A stretch of DNA of 64,000 bases, from positions 3,596,001 through 3,660,000 of the forward strand of contig NZ_CP041036.1 of the NCBI RefSeq assembly GCF_006385555.1, written 5' to 3'. Position numbers and translations under genes: made by a program. The notes under the pieces were generated by a model. The model worked only from the letters and a program-made list of their open reading frames with translations, was not told where the DNA came from and did no database searches. Of the stretch, positions 17,817-27,172 are shown piece after piece. Positions within the stretch are counted from its first letter, which is position 1. Every line of letters starts with the position of its first letter. The DNA comes from Shewanella polaris (GTDB lineage: Bacteria; Pseudomonadota; Gammaproteobacteria; Enterobacterales; Shewanellaceae).

Positions 17817-18618
17817 GATCAGGGCATCCTTTTTGACTTGGCTGGTAGCCATAAAAATAACTGATCAGGGGTTTACCATGTTGTGGATGAAGATTGATGT
17901 CGCAGCACACACCAAATACCTCACTAATTTGTAGCTCTGTGAGGACTTCTATTGGGGTACCTTTAGCAATTAACTGGCCGTGATCGAGCAGCAATAATTT
18001 ATCGCACATCGCACTGGCTAAATTCAGATCATGGATTGACGCAATAACACTAATGCCTAATGATTTGACCAGTTCAAGAATCTGAATCTGATAGCGAATA
18101 TCCAAATGATTGGTCGGTTCATCTAAAATAAGAATGTGCGGTTGTTGCACAATAGCGCGGGCAATCAATGCACGTTGCTTTTCGCCGCCAGATAACAGTT
18201 CATACTGTTGCAGTGCTTTTTGTTGTAATCCCACTTTGGTTAATGCACTTAACACACGCTCACGGTCTTGGGCAGTGTTAGCGTCAAATAAGCCTTTATG
18301 CGGTGTCAGCCCCATCGCCACTAACTGCTCGGTAGTCATATCAAAATAATGAGGAGTATCTTGTTGCACCACGGCAATGTTCTGCGCTAACAACTTAGAG
18401 GAATATTCACTGATGGGTTTAGAGAAAATATCAATATCGCCGCTGGTCGGCACAATATAACGATACAAACAGCGCAACAAACTAGACTTACCTGCACCAT
18501 TGGGGCCAATTATCCCTAGCATTTGACCTTTAGGCAAACTGAAATGAATGTCCGCCAAAATCGTTTTATTATCAACTTGCCAAAAAAGATGATTTACATC
18601 TAGTACAAATTCAGACAT
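17809..18618 (-). CDS. btuD: Cobalamin ABC transporter ATP-binding protein
   Basis: ATPase subunit of the corrinoid importer. Walker A GPNGAGKS at about residues 38-45, signature LSGGEKQR at 142-149, Walker B ILDEPTNHLD from about 164, and an H-loop in VIASIHDLNLA. Its 269 residues fit the FepC/BtuD class. It is the first gene behind the cobalamin riboswitch, about 75 bases downstream, and overlaps btuC by 8 bases. The C-terminus after residue 235 (CCDINLHPQHGKPLISYF) is a typical short regulatory tail of this class. Confidence 0.9.
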   Translation of the reverse strand: MSEFVLDVNHLFWQVDNKTILADIHFSLPKGQMLGIIGPNGAGKSSLLRCLYRYIVPTSGDIDIFSKPISEYSSKLLAQNIAVVQQDTPHYFDMTTEQLVAMGLTPHKGLFDANTAQDRERVLSALTKVGLQQKALQQYELLSGGEKQRALIARAIVQQPHILILDEPTNHLDIRYQIQILELVKSLGISVIASIHDLNLASAMCDKLLLLDHGQLIAKGTPIEVLTELQISEVFGVCCDINLHPQHGKPLISYFYGYQPSQKGCPDHD

Positions 18619-18673
18619 GTAAGTTAACCCGCCATGTCCATTTAATTAACACAAACATCTATTTAATAACTCC

Positions 18674-18692
18674 CCTAAGTTACCCGCTTAGG
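18674..18692 (-). promoter_or_regulatory. Hairpin between riboswitch and btuD
   Basis: CCTAAG/CTTAGG forms a 6-bp stem with a 7-nt loop immediately downstream of the riboswitch aptamer and about 55 bases before the btuD start. It is the most likely expression-platform helix, but no U-tract follows, so the mechanism (translation or termination) is not clear. Confidence 0.4.
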
Positions 18693-18694
18693 CA

Positions 18695-18815
18695 TGGATA
18701 TTGAGGCGATTCAAAGCTGGTATCTGACTTATGCACCCAAAATATATCATTGGTACATCTACAGTTGCGGGTACAGTTTGGGCTTATCCCAATTCCCAAT
18801 ACCTTGAAAAGCACT
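18695..18815 (-). promoter_or_regulatory. Cobalamin (B12) riboswitch upstream of btuD
   Basis: Read on the minus strand, the conserved elements appear in the right order: GGT...GGGAA, then GCCCAAACTG, the highly conserved CCCGCAACTGT, a variable arm, then AAGTCAGATACCAGC (B12-box equivalent of AGYCAGRAYACC) and GCCTCAA closing the aptamer. The match to the AdoCbl riboswitch consensus is strong. It controls btuD-btuC-cobT-cobS-cobU-cobQ-cobO; cobC lies upstream of it and would escape its control. Confidence 0.9.
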
Positions 18816-18941
18816 ATTATTTTGAAACTATGATCTTAAAAACCCTTAACTTAACACTCTTAACTTAACGCTATGATTTTGAAAGAATGATCATCATTAT
18901 GATACTGCAACGACTAAGCAATGGCACTAAAGCAATCACGA

Positions 18942-19640
18942 TTAAGCATTAGGCCAATGTAATCTAAAACTCACTTTAGCAGGCTTACTCTCCATTGCCG
19001 TTGGCTGAGAACGGTCAATAATATCAACATCGTCAGGCCAATAAACATCGAGCACCATAATAGCAGCATAGGGGATCGCTAGGTTAGCGAATAATCCGCT
19101 ACATTGGCCGGCATTAAGCACATATCCCATAATGCATCTAATTACGCCACCATGGGTCACCACCAATGCTTGTGGAATTGATTCGTCAGCTTCATCTGTC
19201 TTATTCAACACTGGCTGTAAACAGGCTGCAACCTCAATTAGTCCTTGTTGTACCCGCTCTGCAAAATCGACCACACTTTCGCCCTTTTCGGGGGTGTTTT
19301 CAACATTCCATGGATCCCGCCAATAGGCATCAAATTGGCTTGGGCTTTTATGATAAATTTTATCAAATGCTTGGCCATCCCATACGCCAAAGTTTATCTC
19401 TTGCAAAGCTGGCACCAGCTTTAGCGGCACGGTTAATTGTTGCGATAAGCTTGCGGCAAAGGTTTTACAGCGCACTAAAGGCGAACTAAAAATATGGCTT
19501 ATTGGGTGCGTGACACGAGCAAAGGCTTGGCGCATTTGTTCGTGGCCTTGCGCCGTTAATGGCACATCAATTTGACCACGAGCGATTTCACCACCTTCAC
19601 ACTCACCGTGACGTAAAAACACTATCTTGGCTTGTTTCAT
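18942..19640 (-). CDS. cobC: Histidine phosphatase, alpha-ribazole phosphatase-like
   Basis: A 2,3-PGM-superfamily phosphatase. The phosphohistidine motif is IVFLRHGECEGG, the second catalytic block is GVWDGQAFDKIYH, and the partner His is in VVTHGGVIRCIM. Placed beside the cobalamin operon, it most probably removes the 5'-phosphate of alpha-ribazole phosphate or cobalamin phosphate. The frame extends 15 bases upstream to a TTG, but the ATG at 19640 has AGG 9 nt before it. It is longer than enteric CobC (about 232 residues), with a variable C-terminal tail. It is read towards the riboswitch; whether it is co-transcribed with btuD is open. Confidence 0.8.
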   Translation of the reverse strand: MKQAKIVFLRHGECEGGEIARGQIDVPLTAQGHEQMRQAFARVTHPISHIFSSPLVRCKTFAASLSQQLTVPLKLVPALQEINFGVWDGQAFDKIYHKSPSQFDAYWRDPWNVENTPEKGESVVDFAERVQQGLIEVAACLQPVLNKTDEADESIPQALVVTHGGVIRCIMGYVLNAGQCSGLFANLAIPYAAIMVLDVYWPDDVDIIDRSQPTAMESKPAKVSFRLHWPNA

Positions 19641-19770
19641 TTGCATAAACCTCAACTCAGGGTATCAAACAGTGATTTTGCGTTGCTAACAAATGGCAAA
19701 TTTGAGATCACTTGGGGTCATCATTCTGATGTTAACTTACCTTTTAAGCCAAATTGAGCTTAATTCAGTC

Positions 19771-19824
19771 TTGCTCTGGCAGTAAAATTTCGCGTACTAT
19801 GGACGTCTATACGTTTATATGTCC
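19771..19824 (+). promoter_or_regulatory. metH promoter with MetJ operator
   Basis: A sigma-70-like promoter TTGCTC (19771) with 18-bp spacing to TACTAT (19795) is directly followed by three tandem 8-bp met boxes at 19801-19824: GGACGTCT, ATACGTTT, ATATGTCC. The consensus met box is AGACGTCT, so the first matches 7 of 8. This position right after the -10 is where MetJ-SAM represses in gammaproteobacteria. The minus strand also serves the cobC side, but the promoter read here points at metH. Confidence 0.75.
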
Positions 19825-19876
19825 AAAATACTATCTTAAAAGGTAAGCATTTAGAAGATAATCATTGTAAGCAACA

Positions 19877-19952
19877 ATTGTACGCGACTATTCTATCTAA
19901 GACTGATAGTGATAGTTGTATACAACACTTGTACACCGCACTTGTACACAAC
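19877..19952. repeat. TTGTAC/TTGTAT repeats in the metH leader
   Basis: Four TTGTA(C/T) elements occur at 19878, 19917, 19929 and 19942. The second is inside the perfect 12-bp palindrome GTTGTATACAAC at 19915-19926. The last two belong to a 13-bp direct repeat (CACTTGTACAC). They lie 90-160 bases before the metH start, after the MetJ boxes. They look like binding sites for an unidentified regulator or parts of a structured leader. Confidence 0.45.
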
Positions 19953-20042
19953 AATGATGTTATCGCCCTACTATTGTAAAAATAAGGGTATGCTTATCTC
20001 AATCAAGGTATCAAGCAACATAGTGATAAAAAGGTAACTGTT

Positions 20043-23000
20043 ATGGCGAAATCGACTTCTTACAGTCAAACACTTAAACAACTTAATGCATTGTTAGCGC
20101 AGCGTATTGTGATTTTAGATGGCGCTATGGGCACCATGATCCAAGACTATAAGTTGGAAGAAGAAGATTATCGTGGCGAGCGTTTTAAAGATTGGCATTG
20201 CGATGTTAAAGGCAACAATGACTTATTAGTACTCAGCCAACCGCAAATCATTAAAGATATTCATACTCAGTACCTGTTAAACGGTGCCGACATTATTGAA
20301 ACCAACACCTTTAATGCCACCACCATTGCCATGGCCGACTACGACATGCAGTCACTGGCCGCTGAAATTAACCTTGCTGGAGCCCAAGTCGCCCGCCAAG
20401 CAGCAGATGAAGTAGCTGCGCAAACTGGTTCGCCACGTTATGTTGCCGGTGTATTAGGTCCAACCAACCGTACCTGTTCTATCAGTCCAGACGTTAACGA
20501 CCCTGGGTTTCGTAATGTCAGTTTCGACCAATTAGTTGAAGCTTATGTCGAATCAACCAGCGCCTTAATTGAAGGCGGCGCCGATATCATTATGGTTGAA
20601 ACCATTTTTGATACCTTAAACGCCAAAGCCGCCCTGTTCGCGATTGAAAAAGTATTCGATCAACTTGGCGATCGCTTACCAGTAATGATCTCTGGCACTA
20701 TTACCGACGCATCAGGCCGCACACTAACCGGCCAAACAACCGAAGCCTTTTATAACTCTTTACGCCACATCAAGCCGTTATCGATTGGCCTTAACTGCGC
20801 CCTTGGACCAAAAGAGTTGCGTCCGTACGTTGAAGAATTGTCACGTATTGCCGAATGTTATGTCTCTGCCCACCCAAATGCTGGCTTACCTAATGAATTT
20901 GGTGGCTATGATGAAACCCCAGAAGAAATGGCCGAAGTCATTAATCAATGGGCGCAAGAAGGCATGCTTAATATTGTCGGTGGCTGTTGTGGTAGTACAC
21001 CCAATCACATTAGTGCCATTCGTGAAGCAGTGCTCCGACACGAACCAAGACAGATCCCAGATCTTCCAGTCGCGTGTCGTTTATCTGGCCTAGAACCACT
21101 TACCATTGATAAAAACTCGTTATTTGTGAATGTCGGCGAGCGCGCAAACGTGACTGGTTCGGCCAAGTTTTTACGCTTAATTAAAGAAGAAAAGTTTGAA
21201 GAAGCGTTAGATGTCGTGCGCGAGCAGGTTGAAAACGGCGCGCAAATTATCGACGTCAACATGGACGAAGGTATGCTTGATGGCGTGGCGTCAATGGCGA
21301 AGTTTTTAAACTTAATCGCCTCTGAGCCCGATATCTCTCGCGTGCCAATCATGATTGACTCATCAAAATGGGAAGTGATTGAAGCCGGCCTTAAATGCGT
21401 TCAAGGCAAGTCGATTGTAAACTCTATTTCGATGAAAGAAGGCGAAGCCAAATTTATCGAACAAGCCACCTTAGTGAAACGCTATGGCGCTGCCGCCATT
21501 GTCATGGCCTTTGACGAAGACGGCCAAGCCGATACACGTGAACGTAAAACCCAAATTTGTACCCGTGCTTATCGTATTTTGGTCGATGTTGTCGGCTTTC
21601 CACCAGAAGACATTATTTTCGACCCTAACATTTTCGCCATTGCCACCGGTATTGATGAACACGACAACTATGCAGTCGACTTTATCGAAGCCATTAAAGA
21701 CATCAAAGCCACCTTGCCACACGCGATGATCTCCGGTGGCGTGTCTAACGTGTCATTCTCGTTCCGTGGTAACAACCCAGTACGCGAAGCTATTCACGCG
21801 GTGTTTTTATACCATGCCATTCAAGCAGGCATGGACATGGGTATTGTTAACGCAGGTCAGTTAGCCATATACGATGATATTGACCCAGAGCTCAAAAAAC
21901 GGGTTGAAAACGTAGTCCAAAACTTACCTTGCCCGGTTGCCGACTCAAGTAACACCGAACAACTACTCGACATCGCTGAAAGCTTTAGAGGTGATGGCTC
22001 ACAAGTGGCCAAAAAAGAAGACTTAGCATGGCGCAGTTGGCCGGTATCCAAACGCTTATCGCACGCATTGGTTAAAGGCATTACCGAATTTATTGATGAA
22101 GACACCGAAGCTGCCCGCCAAGAAGCCGTGCGTCCGCTCGATGTTATCGAAGGGTCGTTAATGGACGGCATGAACGTGGTCGGCGACTTATTTGGCGCGG
22201 GCAAAATGTTCTTACCGCAAGTGGTTAAATCGGCTCGGGTAATGAAAAAAGCCGTCGCTTACCTTAATCCTTATATCGAACTCGAAAAGGTTGCTGGCCA
22301 GTCAAACGGGCGAATTTTAATGGTCACCGTAAAAGGTGATGTGCATGACATAGGTAAAAATATCGTTGGTGTGGTACTTGCCTGTAACGGCTACGAAGTG
22401 GTCGATCTTGGGGTAATGGTTTCGGTCGATAAAATTCTCGATGCAGTAAAAGAGCATAATATCGACATCATCGGCATGTCAGGTTTAATCACTCCAAGCT
22501 TGGATGAAATGGTTCACAACGTGAAAACCTTCCACCGTGAAGGCTTAACCATCCCTGCAATTATTGGTGGGGCAACCTGCTCTAAAATTCATACTGCGGT
22601 AAAAATAGCACCGCATTATCCACACGGTGCCATTTACATTGCCGATGCATCACGTGCAGTGCCTATGGTGTCGAAACTGATTAACAACGAAACACGTCAA
22701 GCCACCATCGACGAAGCCTACGCAGAATACGATATGATGCGTGAAAAACGTTTGTCGCAAACCAAGCGTAAAACCATAGTATCGATTGAAGCTGCGCGTG
22801 AAAACCGTTGCAAACACGACTGGGACAGCTACACCCCATTTACACCTAATGTATTAGGCCGCCAAGTGTTTGATGACTACCCACTAGAAGACTTAGTTGA
22901 ACGTATCGATTGGACACCGTTCTTTAGAAGCTGGGAGCTGCACGGTCATTACCCAGAAATTTTAAACGACAAAGTCGTTGGCGAAGAAGCGGTTAAATTA

Positions 23001-23759
23001 TTTGCCGATGGCCAAGCAATGCTGAAGCAAATTATTGCTGAAAAGTGGCTTACCGCCAAAGCAGTAATCGGTTTATTCCCAGCCAATACCGTCAACCATG
23101 ACGACATTGAACTGTATACCGATGAAAGCCGCACCACATTGGAAATGACCACTCATCATCTTCGTATGCAGCTTGAACGTGTCGGTAACGACAACTTCTG
23201 TTTATCAGACTTTGTTGCACCAAAAGATTCAGGCGTTGCTGATTACATGGGCGGTTTTGCAGTGACAACGGGTCACGGTATTGATGAACATGTTGCCCGC
23301 TTTGAAGCCAATCACGATGACTACAACGCGATTATGCTCAAATGCTTAGCCGACCGTTTAGCCGAAGCTTTCGCCGAGCGCATGCACGAACGTGTTCGTA
23401 AAGAGTTTTGGGGTTATGCTGCGGATGAAGTACTCGACAATGAAGCGTTAATTCGCGAACGTTATAAAGGCATTCGCCCTGCACCAGGTTACCCAGCATG
23501 CCCAGACCACACTGAAAAAGGTTTGTTATGGGATTTACTCAAACCCGATGAAATGATTGATTTAAACATCACCGAAAGCTTTGCCATGTACCCAACGGCT
23601 GCGGTATCTGGCTGGTACTTTGCCCATCCGAAATCACGCTATTTTGGTGTGACCAATATTGGTAAAGATCAGGTTGAAGATTATGCACAGCGTAAAGGCA
23701 TGACATTGGAAGAAGCTGAGCGATGGTTGGCACCAATATTGGATTATGATCCAGAATAG
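20043..23759 (+). CDS. metH: Cobalamin-dependent methionine synthase
   Basis: Transfers the methyl group of 5-methyltetrahydrofolate to homocysteine through methylcobalamin. All four modules are present in 1238 residues: the homocysteine/zinc domain with GGCCGS (zinc Cys315 and Cys316) and [13 protein letters not shown] at the start; the pterin-binding domain from about 355 ([14 protein letters not shown]); the cap plus B12-binding domain with [11 protein letters not shown] (cobalt ligand His768); and the C-terminal AdoMet reactivation domain with [15 protein letters not shown] and [16 protein letters not shown]. The length matches E. coli MetH. AAGG precedes the ATG. Control by MetJ is likely from the met boxes; the cofactor is supplied by the adjacent B12 operon. 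Confidence 0.98.
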   Translation: MAKSTSYSQTLKQLNALLAQRIVILDGAMGTMIQDYKLEEEDYRGERFKDWHCDVKGNNDLLVLSQPQIIKDIHTQYLLNGADIIETNTFNATTIAMADYDMQSLAAEINLAGAQVARQAADEVAAQTGSPRYVAGVLGPTNRTCSISPDVNDPGFRNVSFDQLVEAYVESTSALIEGGADIIMVETIFDTLNAKAALFAIEKVFDQLGDRLPVMISGTITDASGRTLTGQTTEAFYNSLRHIKPLSIGLNCALGPKELRPYVEELSRIAECYVSAHPNAGLPNEFGGYDETPEEMAEVINQWAQEGMLNIVGGCCGSTPNHISAIREAVLRHEPRQIPDLPVACRLSGLEPLTIDKNSLFVNVGERANVTGSAKFLRLIKEEKFEEALDVVREQVENGAQIIDVNMDEGMLDGVASMAKFLNLIASEPDISRVPIMIDSSKWEVIEAGLKCVQGKSIVNSISMKEGEAKFIEQATLVKRYGAAAIVMAFDEDGQADTRERKTQICTRAYRILVDVVGFPPEDIIFDPNIFAIATGIDEHDNYAVDFIEAIKDIKATLPHAMISGGVSNVSFSFRGNNPVREAIHAVFLYHAIQAGMDMGIVNAGQLAIYDDIDPELKKRVENVVQNLPCPVADSSNTEQLLDIAESFRGDGSQVAKKEDLAWRSWPVSKRLSHALVKGITEFIDEDTEAARQEAVRPLDVIEGSLMDGMNVVGDLFGAGKMFLPQVVKSARVMKKAVAYLNPYIELEKVAGQSNGRILMVTVKGDVHDIGKNIVGVVLACNGYEVVDLGVMVSVDKILDAVKEHNIDIIGMSGLITPSLDEMVHNVKTFHREGLTIPAIIGGATCSKIHTAVKIAPHYPHGAIYIADASRAVPMVSKLINNETRQATIDEAYAEYDMMREKRLSQTKRKTIVSIEAARENRCKHDWDSYTPFTPNVLGRQVFDDYPLEDLVERIDWTPFFRSWELHGHYPEILNDKVVGEEAVKLFADGQAMLKQIIAEKWLTAKAVIGLFPANTVNHDDIELYTDESRTTLEMTTHHLRMQLERVGNDNFCLSDFVAPKDSGVADYMGGFAVTTGHGIDEHVARFEANHDDYNAIMLKCLADRLAEAFAERMHERVRKEFWGYAADEVLDNEALIRERYKGIRPAPGYPACPDHTEKGLLWDLLKPDEMIDLNITESFAMYPTAAVSGWYFAHPKSRYFGVTNIGKDQVEDYAQRKGMTLEEAERWLAPILDYDPE

Positions 23760-23810
23760 AGAGCGGCCCTGAATAAAGAGTACTCCCAATTAGAGAGTGA
23801 TTAAAAATAA

Positions 23811-23846
23811 AGAGTAACCTTGAGTCATCACGGTTACTCTTTTTTA
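23811..23846 (+). terminator. Intrinsic terminator after metH
   Basis: AGAGTAACC pairs perfectly with GGTTACTCT across a 12-nt loop and is followed by a run of T. Confidence 0.85.
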
Positions 23847-23955
23847 TGTCCAAACTTCGTTTGGATTAAGATCACAAGGTTCCTCTCTCATGGATCACTC
23901 AACCAGATTGTTGCCCGAGAACTTTGAGTTGTTTGGATACTATTAAAACTGCGGT

Positions 23956-24402
23956 TTATTGATAAGTGCTGCCATTGTGTTTTAACCAGCCGCCTGGGTG
24001 TTGTCCGCGTGGATCGTGATGAGTCCAATGGATGACGCCACCTTTGTTATTAAATTCATAAACACCGTAAAACTCGACCGTATCGCCAACATTTAGGCCA
24101 TCTATACGTGATGCTAAATCAATATTATGGGCAACGAGTAAGGTGGTTCCGCTGGCTATTTTCAAAATAAATCGTTGGTGGCGACTGCCTTTTAGATCAT
24201 CGGCGAGCACTTTTATCACCTCACCAGCCCCAGCTACCTGAGCATTACTCTGTTGATTATCAATGGCATTTTGTAACGCACTATCACTGCTAGCGGTATA
24301 GCCAGCATAAACGTTTTGTACAATTTGAGTAGTTTGACCCTTTTTATCCAAAAAGCCAAATATCGCGAGACCAAGTAAACAGATAACTAGGATTTTTTTC
24401 AT
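23956..24402 (-). CDS. DUF3465 domain protein, exported
   Basis: About 148 residues. It starts MKKILVICLLGLAIFGFLDK, an export signal or N-terminal anchor. The C-terminal half (AGAGEVIKVLADDLKGSRHQ to VIHWTHHDPRGQHPGGWLKH) is the DUF3465 fold, a small beta-barrel family with a His-rich end of unknown function, found mainly in proteobacteria. A TTG start at 24411 is possible, but AAGGA lies 10 nt before the ATG at 24402. It is separated from trxC by a strong hairpin. Confidence 0.8.
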   Translation of the reverse strand: MKKILVICLLGLAIFGFLDKKGQTTQIVQNVYAGYTASSDSALQNAIDNQQSNAQVAGAGEVIKVLADDLKGSRHQRFILKIASGTTLLVAHNIDLASRIDGLNVGDTVEFYGVYEFNNKGGVIHWTHHDPRGQHPGGWLKHNGSTYQ

Positions 24403-24445
24403 GTTTATCAATTCCTTTTAAACAACAATCAAAATAAAGCTAAAC

Positions 24446-24472
24446 AAAAACGCGATAGTTTATCGCGTTTTT
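24446..24472 (-). terminator. Bidirectional terminator between trxC and DUF3465
   Basis: CGCGATA and TATCGCG form a 7-bp stem with a 3-nt loop, flanked by A-run and T-run on opposite sides, so it can stop transcription from trxC (minus strand). Confidence 0.75.
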
Positions 24473-24496
24473 AATGAGTAATCTAAAGTCTAAAAT

Positions 24497-24919
24497 CTAT
24501 TTAATCGACTCTAGCCATTGGTTAAATGATGATGCAGGCATAGCACCTGATTGCTGTGCAAGCACTTTGCCTTGTTTAAATACCATCAAAGTCGGAATAG
24601 ATCGGATATTAAATTGCCCAGCTAAGGCTTGTTGTTCTTCGGTATTAAGTTTACCAAAACGGAATTTGGGTTCCCATTTTTTAGCTGATTGAGCAAACAC
24701 CGGAGCAAAGTTTTTACACGGACCGCACCAGCTGGCCCAAAAATCTACCACTAATGGTAGCTCTGATTTATTAGCATGGTGGCTAAAATTGGCAGCTGTT
24801 AACTCTATCGGTTCACCAACAAACAGACTCTTTTTGCATTTTCCACAAGTAGGTTGTTGTTCAAGACGTTCTTCAGGAATACGATTTAACGTATCGCAAT
24901 GGGGGCAAGCTATAATCAT
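24497..24919 (-). CDS. trxC: Thioredoxin 2 (zinc-ribbon thioredoxin)
   Basis: Cytoplasmic thiol-disulfide reductase. The N-terminal zinc-binding pair CPHCDTLNRIPEERL...CGKCKK distinguishes TrxC from TrxA, and the active site WCGPC is in FWASWCGPCKNFAPVF. The cis-Pro segment FNIRSIPTLMVFKQGKV is intact. Its 140 residues are the normal length. GAGGT 6 nt before the ATG. Often part of the OxyR regulon in enteric bacteria; no OxyR site was identified here. Confidence 0.93.
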   Translation of the reverse strand: MIIACPHCDTLNRIPEERLEQQPTCGKCKKSLFVGEPIELTAANFSHHANKSELPLVVDFWASWCGPCKNFAPVFAQSAKKWEPKFRFGKLNTEEQQALAGQFNIRSIPTLMVFKQGKVLAQQSGAMPASSFNQWLESIK

Positions 24920-25128
24920 GATTAGACCTCATCAACTTCATTATTGAGACTCTTTAATCATAAACCTTGTTGGTGTGTTAAACGAATAATCGTTTAATTT
25001 ATTTATCGCTTTTTGGACTATGGCCGCCAATGTCATGACCGCTGGCCATAAAAACATAGTCAATCCATACAAGCTTAATTCCGGCTCGTAAACCTTACCT
25101 GAATGACAAGATTAATCAACAACAGTAC

Positions 25129-26415
25129 TTAAACCTTAAGTCGCCACATCTCAAAGGTTTCTTGGCAAAGCTGTTCCCTAAACTTAGGATGAGCAATATC
25201 GATAAGAGCACGAGCTCGTTCTCGTAACGATTTACCGCGTAAATAAGCGGTTCCGTACTCGGTAACAATATAGTGTACATGTGCACGAGTTGTTACCACG
25301 CCAGCGCCTGGCGATAATACTGTGGCAATCCGCGACATGGTGCCATTAGCCGCAGTACTGGGTAATGCGATGACAGATCGGCCGCCTTCAGAAAGACCTG
25401 CCCCGCGTATAAAGTCCATCTGGCCACCTACACCTGAGTATATTTGAGTACCCAATGAATCAGCACACACTTGCCCTGAAATATCGACCTGTAACGCTGA
25501 GTTTATCGACATCACATTAGGGTTTTTACGGATAATCGCTGTGTCATTAACCTGCTCAATATCCATGAATATCACCGAAGGATTGTCATCAACAAAGTCA
25601 TAAAGTCGTTGGCTACCCAAAGCAAAGCCTGTCACAGTCTTACCGGGATGTACTTTCTTACGACTATTATTGATCACGCCAAGCTCGACCAGATTAAGCA
25701 CGCCATCAGAAAATAGCTCAGTGTGAACGCCTAAATCATTATGTTTGGTTAAACACCCCAATACAGCATCTGGAATGGCGCCAATACCCATCTGTAAGCA
25801 AGCGCCATCAAGTACTAATTTGGCCACATTCTGGCCGATGGCCAAGCTTATCGCATCGCTTGGGGCGAATAGATGTTGTGGTAAAGGCATGCTCTGTTCA
25901 TACACGGCTGCGAACTTATTGTAATGAATAAAACCATCACCATGGGTGCGAGGCATCATGGGATTAATGTGAGCAATAATTTTACCCGCCATTTGGCAGG
26001 CCGCTAAAGTTGCCTCAACCGATATACCTAACGAACAGATACCATGTTTATCTGGCGGGGAAACTTGAATGATGGCGGTGTCGATATGCTGTTCGCCAGA
26101 ACGAAACAACTTGGGCACCTCAGAGAGGAAAATCGGCACATAATCGGCATCACCTTGTTGTAACAACGAACGCGTGGGTGTGCCAGCAAAGAAACAGCGA
26201 TGGCGAATATGATCCCTTAAACGGGGATCACTTAGCGACTCAGCCCCTTCTGTGTGTAGCTGCAATAATGTTAAACCATGCTTAGTTAATGCATGTTCGG
26301 CTAACGCGTCGAGTAGCATTGTTGGTGTAGCCCCCATGGAGTGAGTCCACAAGGTTTCACCACTTTCAATTAACGATACGGCTTCTAATGCAGTGCTACA
26401 AATAATTGGTTTCAT
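25129..26415 (-). CDS. Acetyl-CoA hydrolase / CoA-transferase family
   Basis: A 428-residue member of the acetyl-CoA hydrolase/transferase (Cat1/4-hydroxybutyrate CoA-transferase) family. Blocks: VLDGACLQMGIGAIPDAVLGCL, GVGGQMDFIRGAGLSEGGRSVIALPS and VVTTRAHVHYIVTEYGTAYLRGKSLRERA. The likely glutamyl-CoA-forming Glu lies in the LGVHTELFSDGV region. It moves CoA between short-chain acids (acetate, butyrate or hydroxybutyrate) or hydrolyses acyl-CoA; I cannot choose from sequence. Single gene, minus strand. Confidence 0.85.
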   Translation of the reverse strand: MKPIICSTALEAVSLIESGETLWTHSMGATPTMLLDALAEHALTKHGLTLLQLHTEGAESLSDPRLRDHIRHRCFFAGTPTRSLLQQGDADYVPIFLSEVPKLFRSGEQHIDTAIIQVSPPDKHGICSLGISVEATLAACQMAGKIIAHINPMMPRTHGDGFIHYNKFAAVYEQSMPLPQHLFAPSDAISLAIGQNVAKLVLDGACLQMGIGAIPDAVLGCLTKHNDLGVHTELFSDGVLNLVELGVINNSRKKVHPGKTVTGFALGSQRLYDFVDDNPSVIFMDIEQVNDTAIIRKNPNVMSINSALQVDISGQVCADSLGTQIYSGVGGQMDFIRGAGLSEGGRSVIALPSTAANGTMSRIATVLSPGAGVVTTRAHVHYIVTEYGTAYLRGKSLRERARALIDIAHPKFREQLCQETFEMWRLKV

Positions 26416-26546
26416 TAATATTACTCAAGGTCATTAAGCTATTTGTAGTGTAAGGGTTAAATTAACGTTTTAATAGCGTTAACAACATACACTATGAGCT
26501 AAAACATAGAGTTGAGATATAGAGTCTTTACAGAGCATTATTTAAA

Positions 26547-26853
26547 ACCAATTCCACTAATTATCTGGTCATTCAGCTGGAATTCTGTGCCTTCTAGGCA
26601 AGTAATAGGATTGTAGGCATAGTTGCTCTCGGCAACTGCTCCTGCGTTGCTCTACCTCCTGCATCCATGCAGTCGTACGTCAAAATGCTATTAAGCAGCA
26701 TAGAAGGCACAGAAACCCGCCTTGCAGGAGACGCTCAGACAGTCCATTTCTTTGTTGCATTGTTTTAAAAGGGAATAACCATTGTTTCAACAATGCGCCT
26801 CAAACTGAACAGTCTGAGCGACTCTGATTGGTCACATAATTAATGGAAATGGT
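26547..26853. mobile_element. MITE-like element with nested inverted repeats
   Basis: About 307 bp bounded by imperfect terminal inverted repeats (22 of 28 matches; left starts ACCAATTCC at 26547, right ends GGAAATGGT at 26853). Inside are perfect inverted pairs: TTCTGTGCCTTCTA (26583) with its complement at 26701-26714; CGCTCAGAC (26732) with GTCTGAGCG ending 26820; and GCATTGTT (26757) with AACAATGC ending 26796. The outer repeats therefore enclose two stems side by side. It has no coding frame. This is the architecture of a non-autonomous transposable or structured repeat; no target duplication was confirmed. Confidence 0.55.
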
Positions 26854-27120
26854 ATAAATAATAAATGAGACATAAATGGTGTTAGCTTCAGTTAATCAAA
26901 ACGGCTCTATAAGATTAATATAATATTGTGGATATTATGCTTAAAAAGGTGAAAACCTGCAGGCCAATGATCTTACTAGCTTTAAGCCTTGCTAGCTTGT
27001 TTTGATGAGTGAAGCGGTATTTTGCCTGTTATCTGCGCATCACATGGAGTATTCAGTCTGATGGTGTGGATGCAATTAATCACTAATAACAAAACATCAT
27101 CATGAAATCAGATAGTACTA
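26854..27120. other. Intergenic stretch with one short signal-like frame
   Basis: At 26937-27005, plus strand, a 22-codon frame reads MLKKVKTCRPMILLALSLAS followed by two residues and a stop, with GGA 5 nt upstream; it looks like a bare signal peptide. After two consecutive stops the same frame is open again for about 27 codons ending DGVDAINH. This may be a decayed exported protein or a chance frame. Nothing else recognisable is seen. Confidence 0.25.
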
Positions 27121-27122
27121 GG

Positions 27123-27157
27123 AAATAAAATGGGAGGACTGAGAATTATCTCAGCCC
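27123..27157 (-). terminator. Hairpin after the chemoreceptor gene
   Basis: CTGAG/CTCAG stem with flanking GG/CC pairs (27136-27157) just after the stop on the minus strand, followed in that direction by a T-rich stretch. Moderate candidate. Confidence 0.5.
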
Positions 27158-27172
27158 TCATCAATGAAAACC

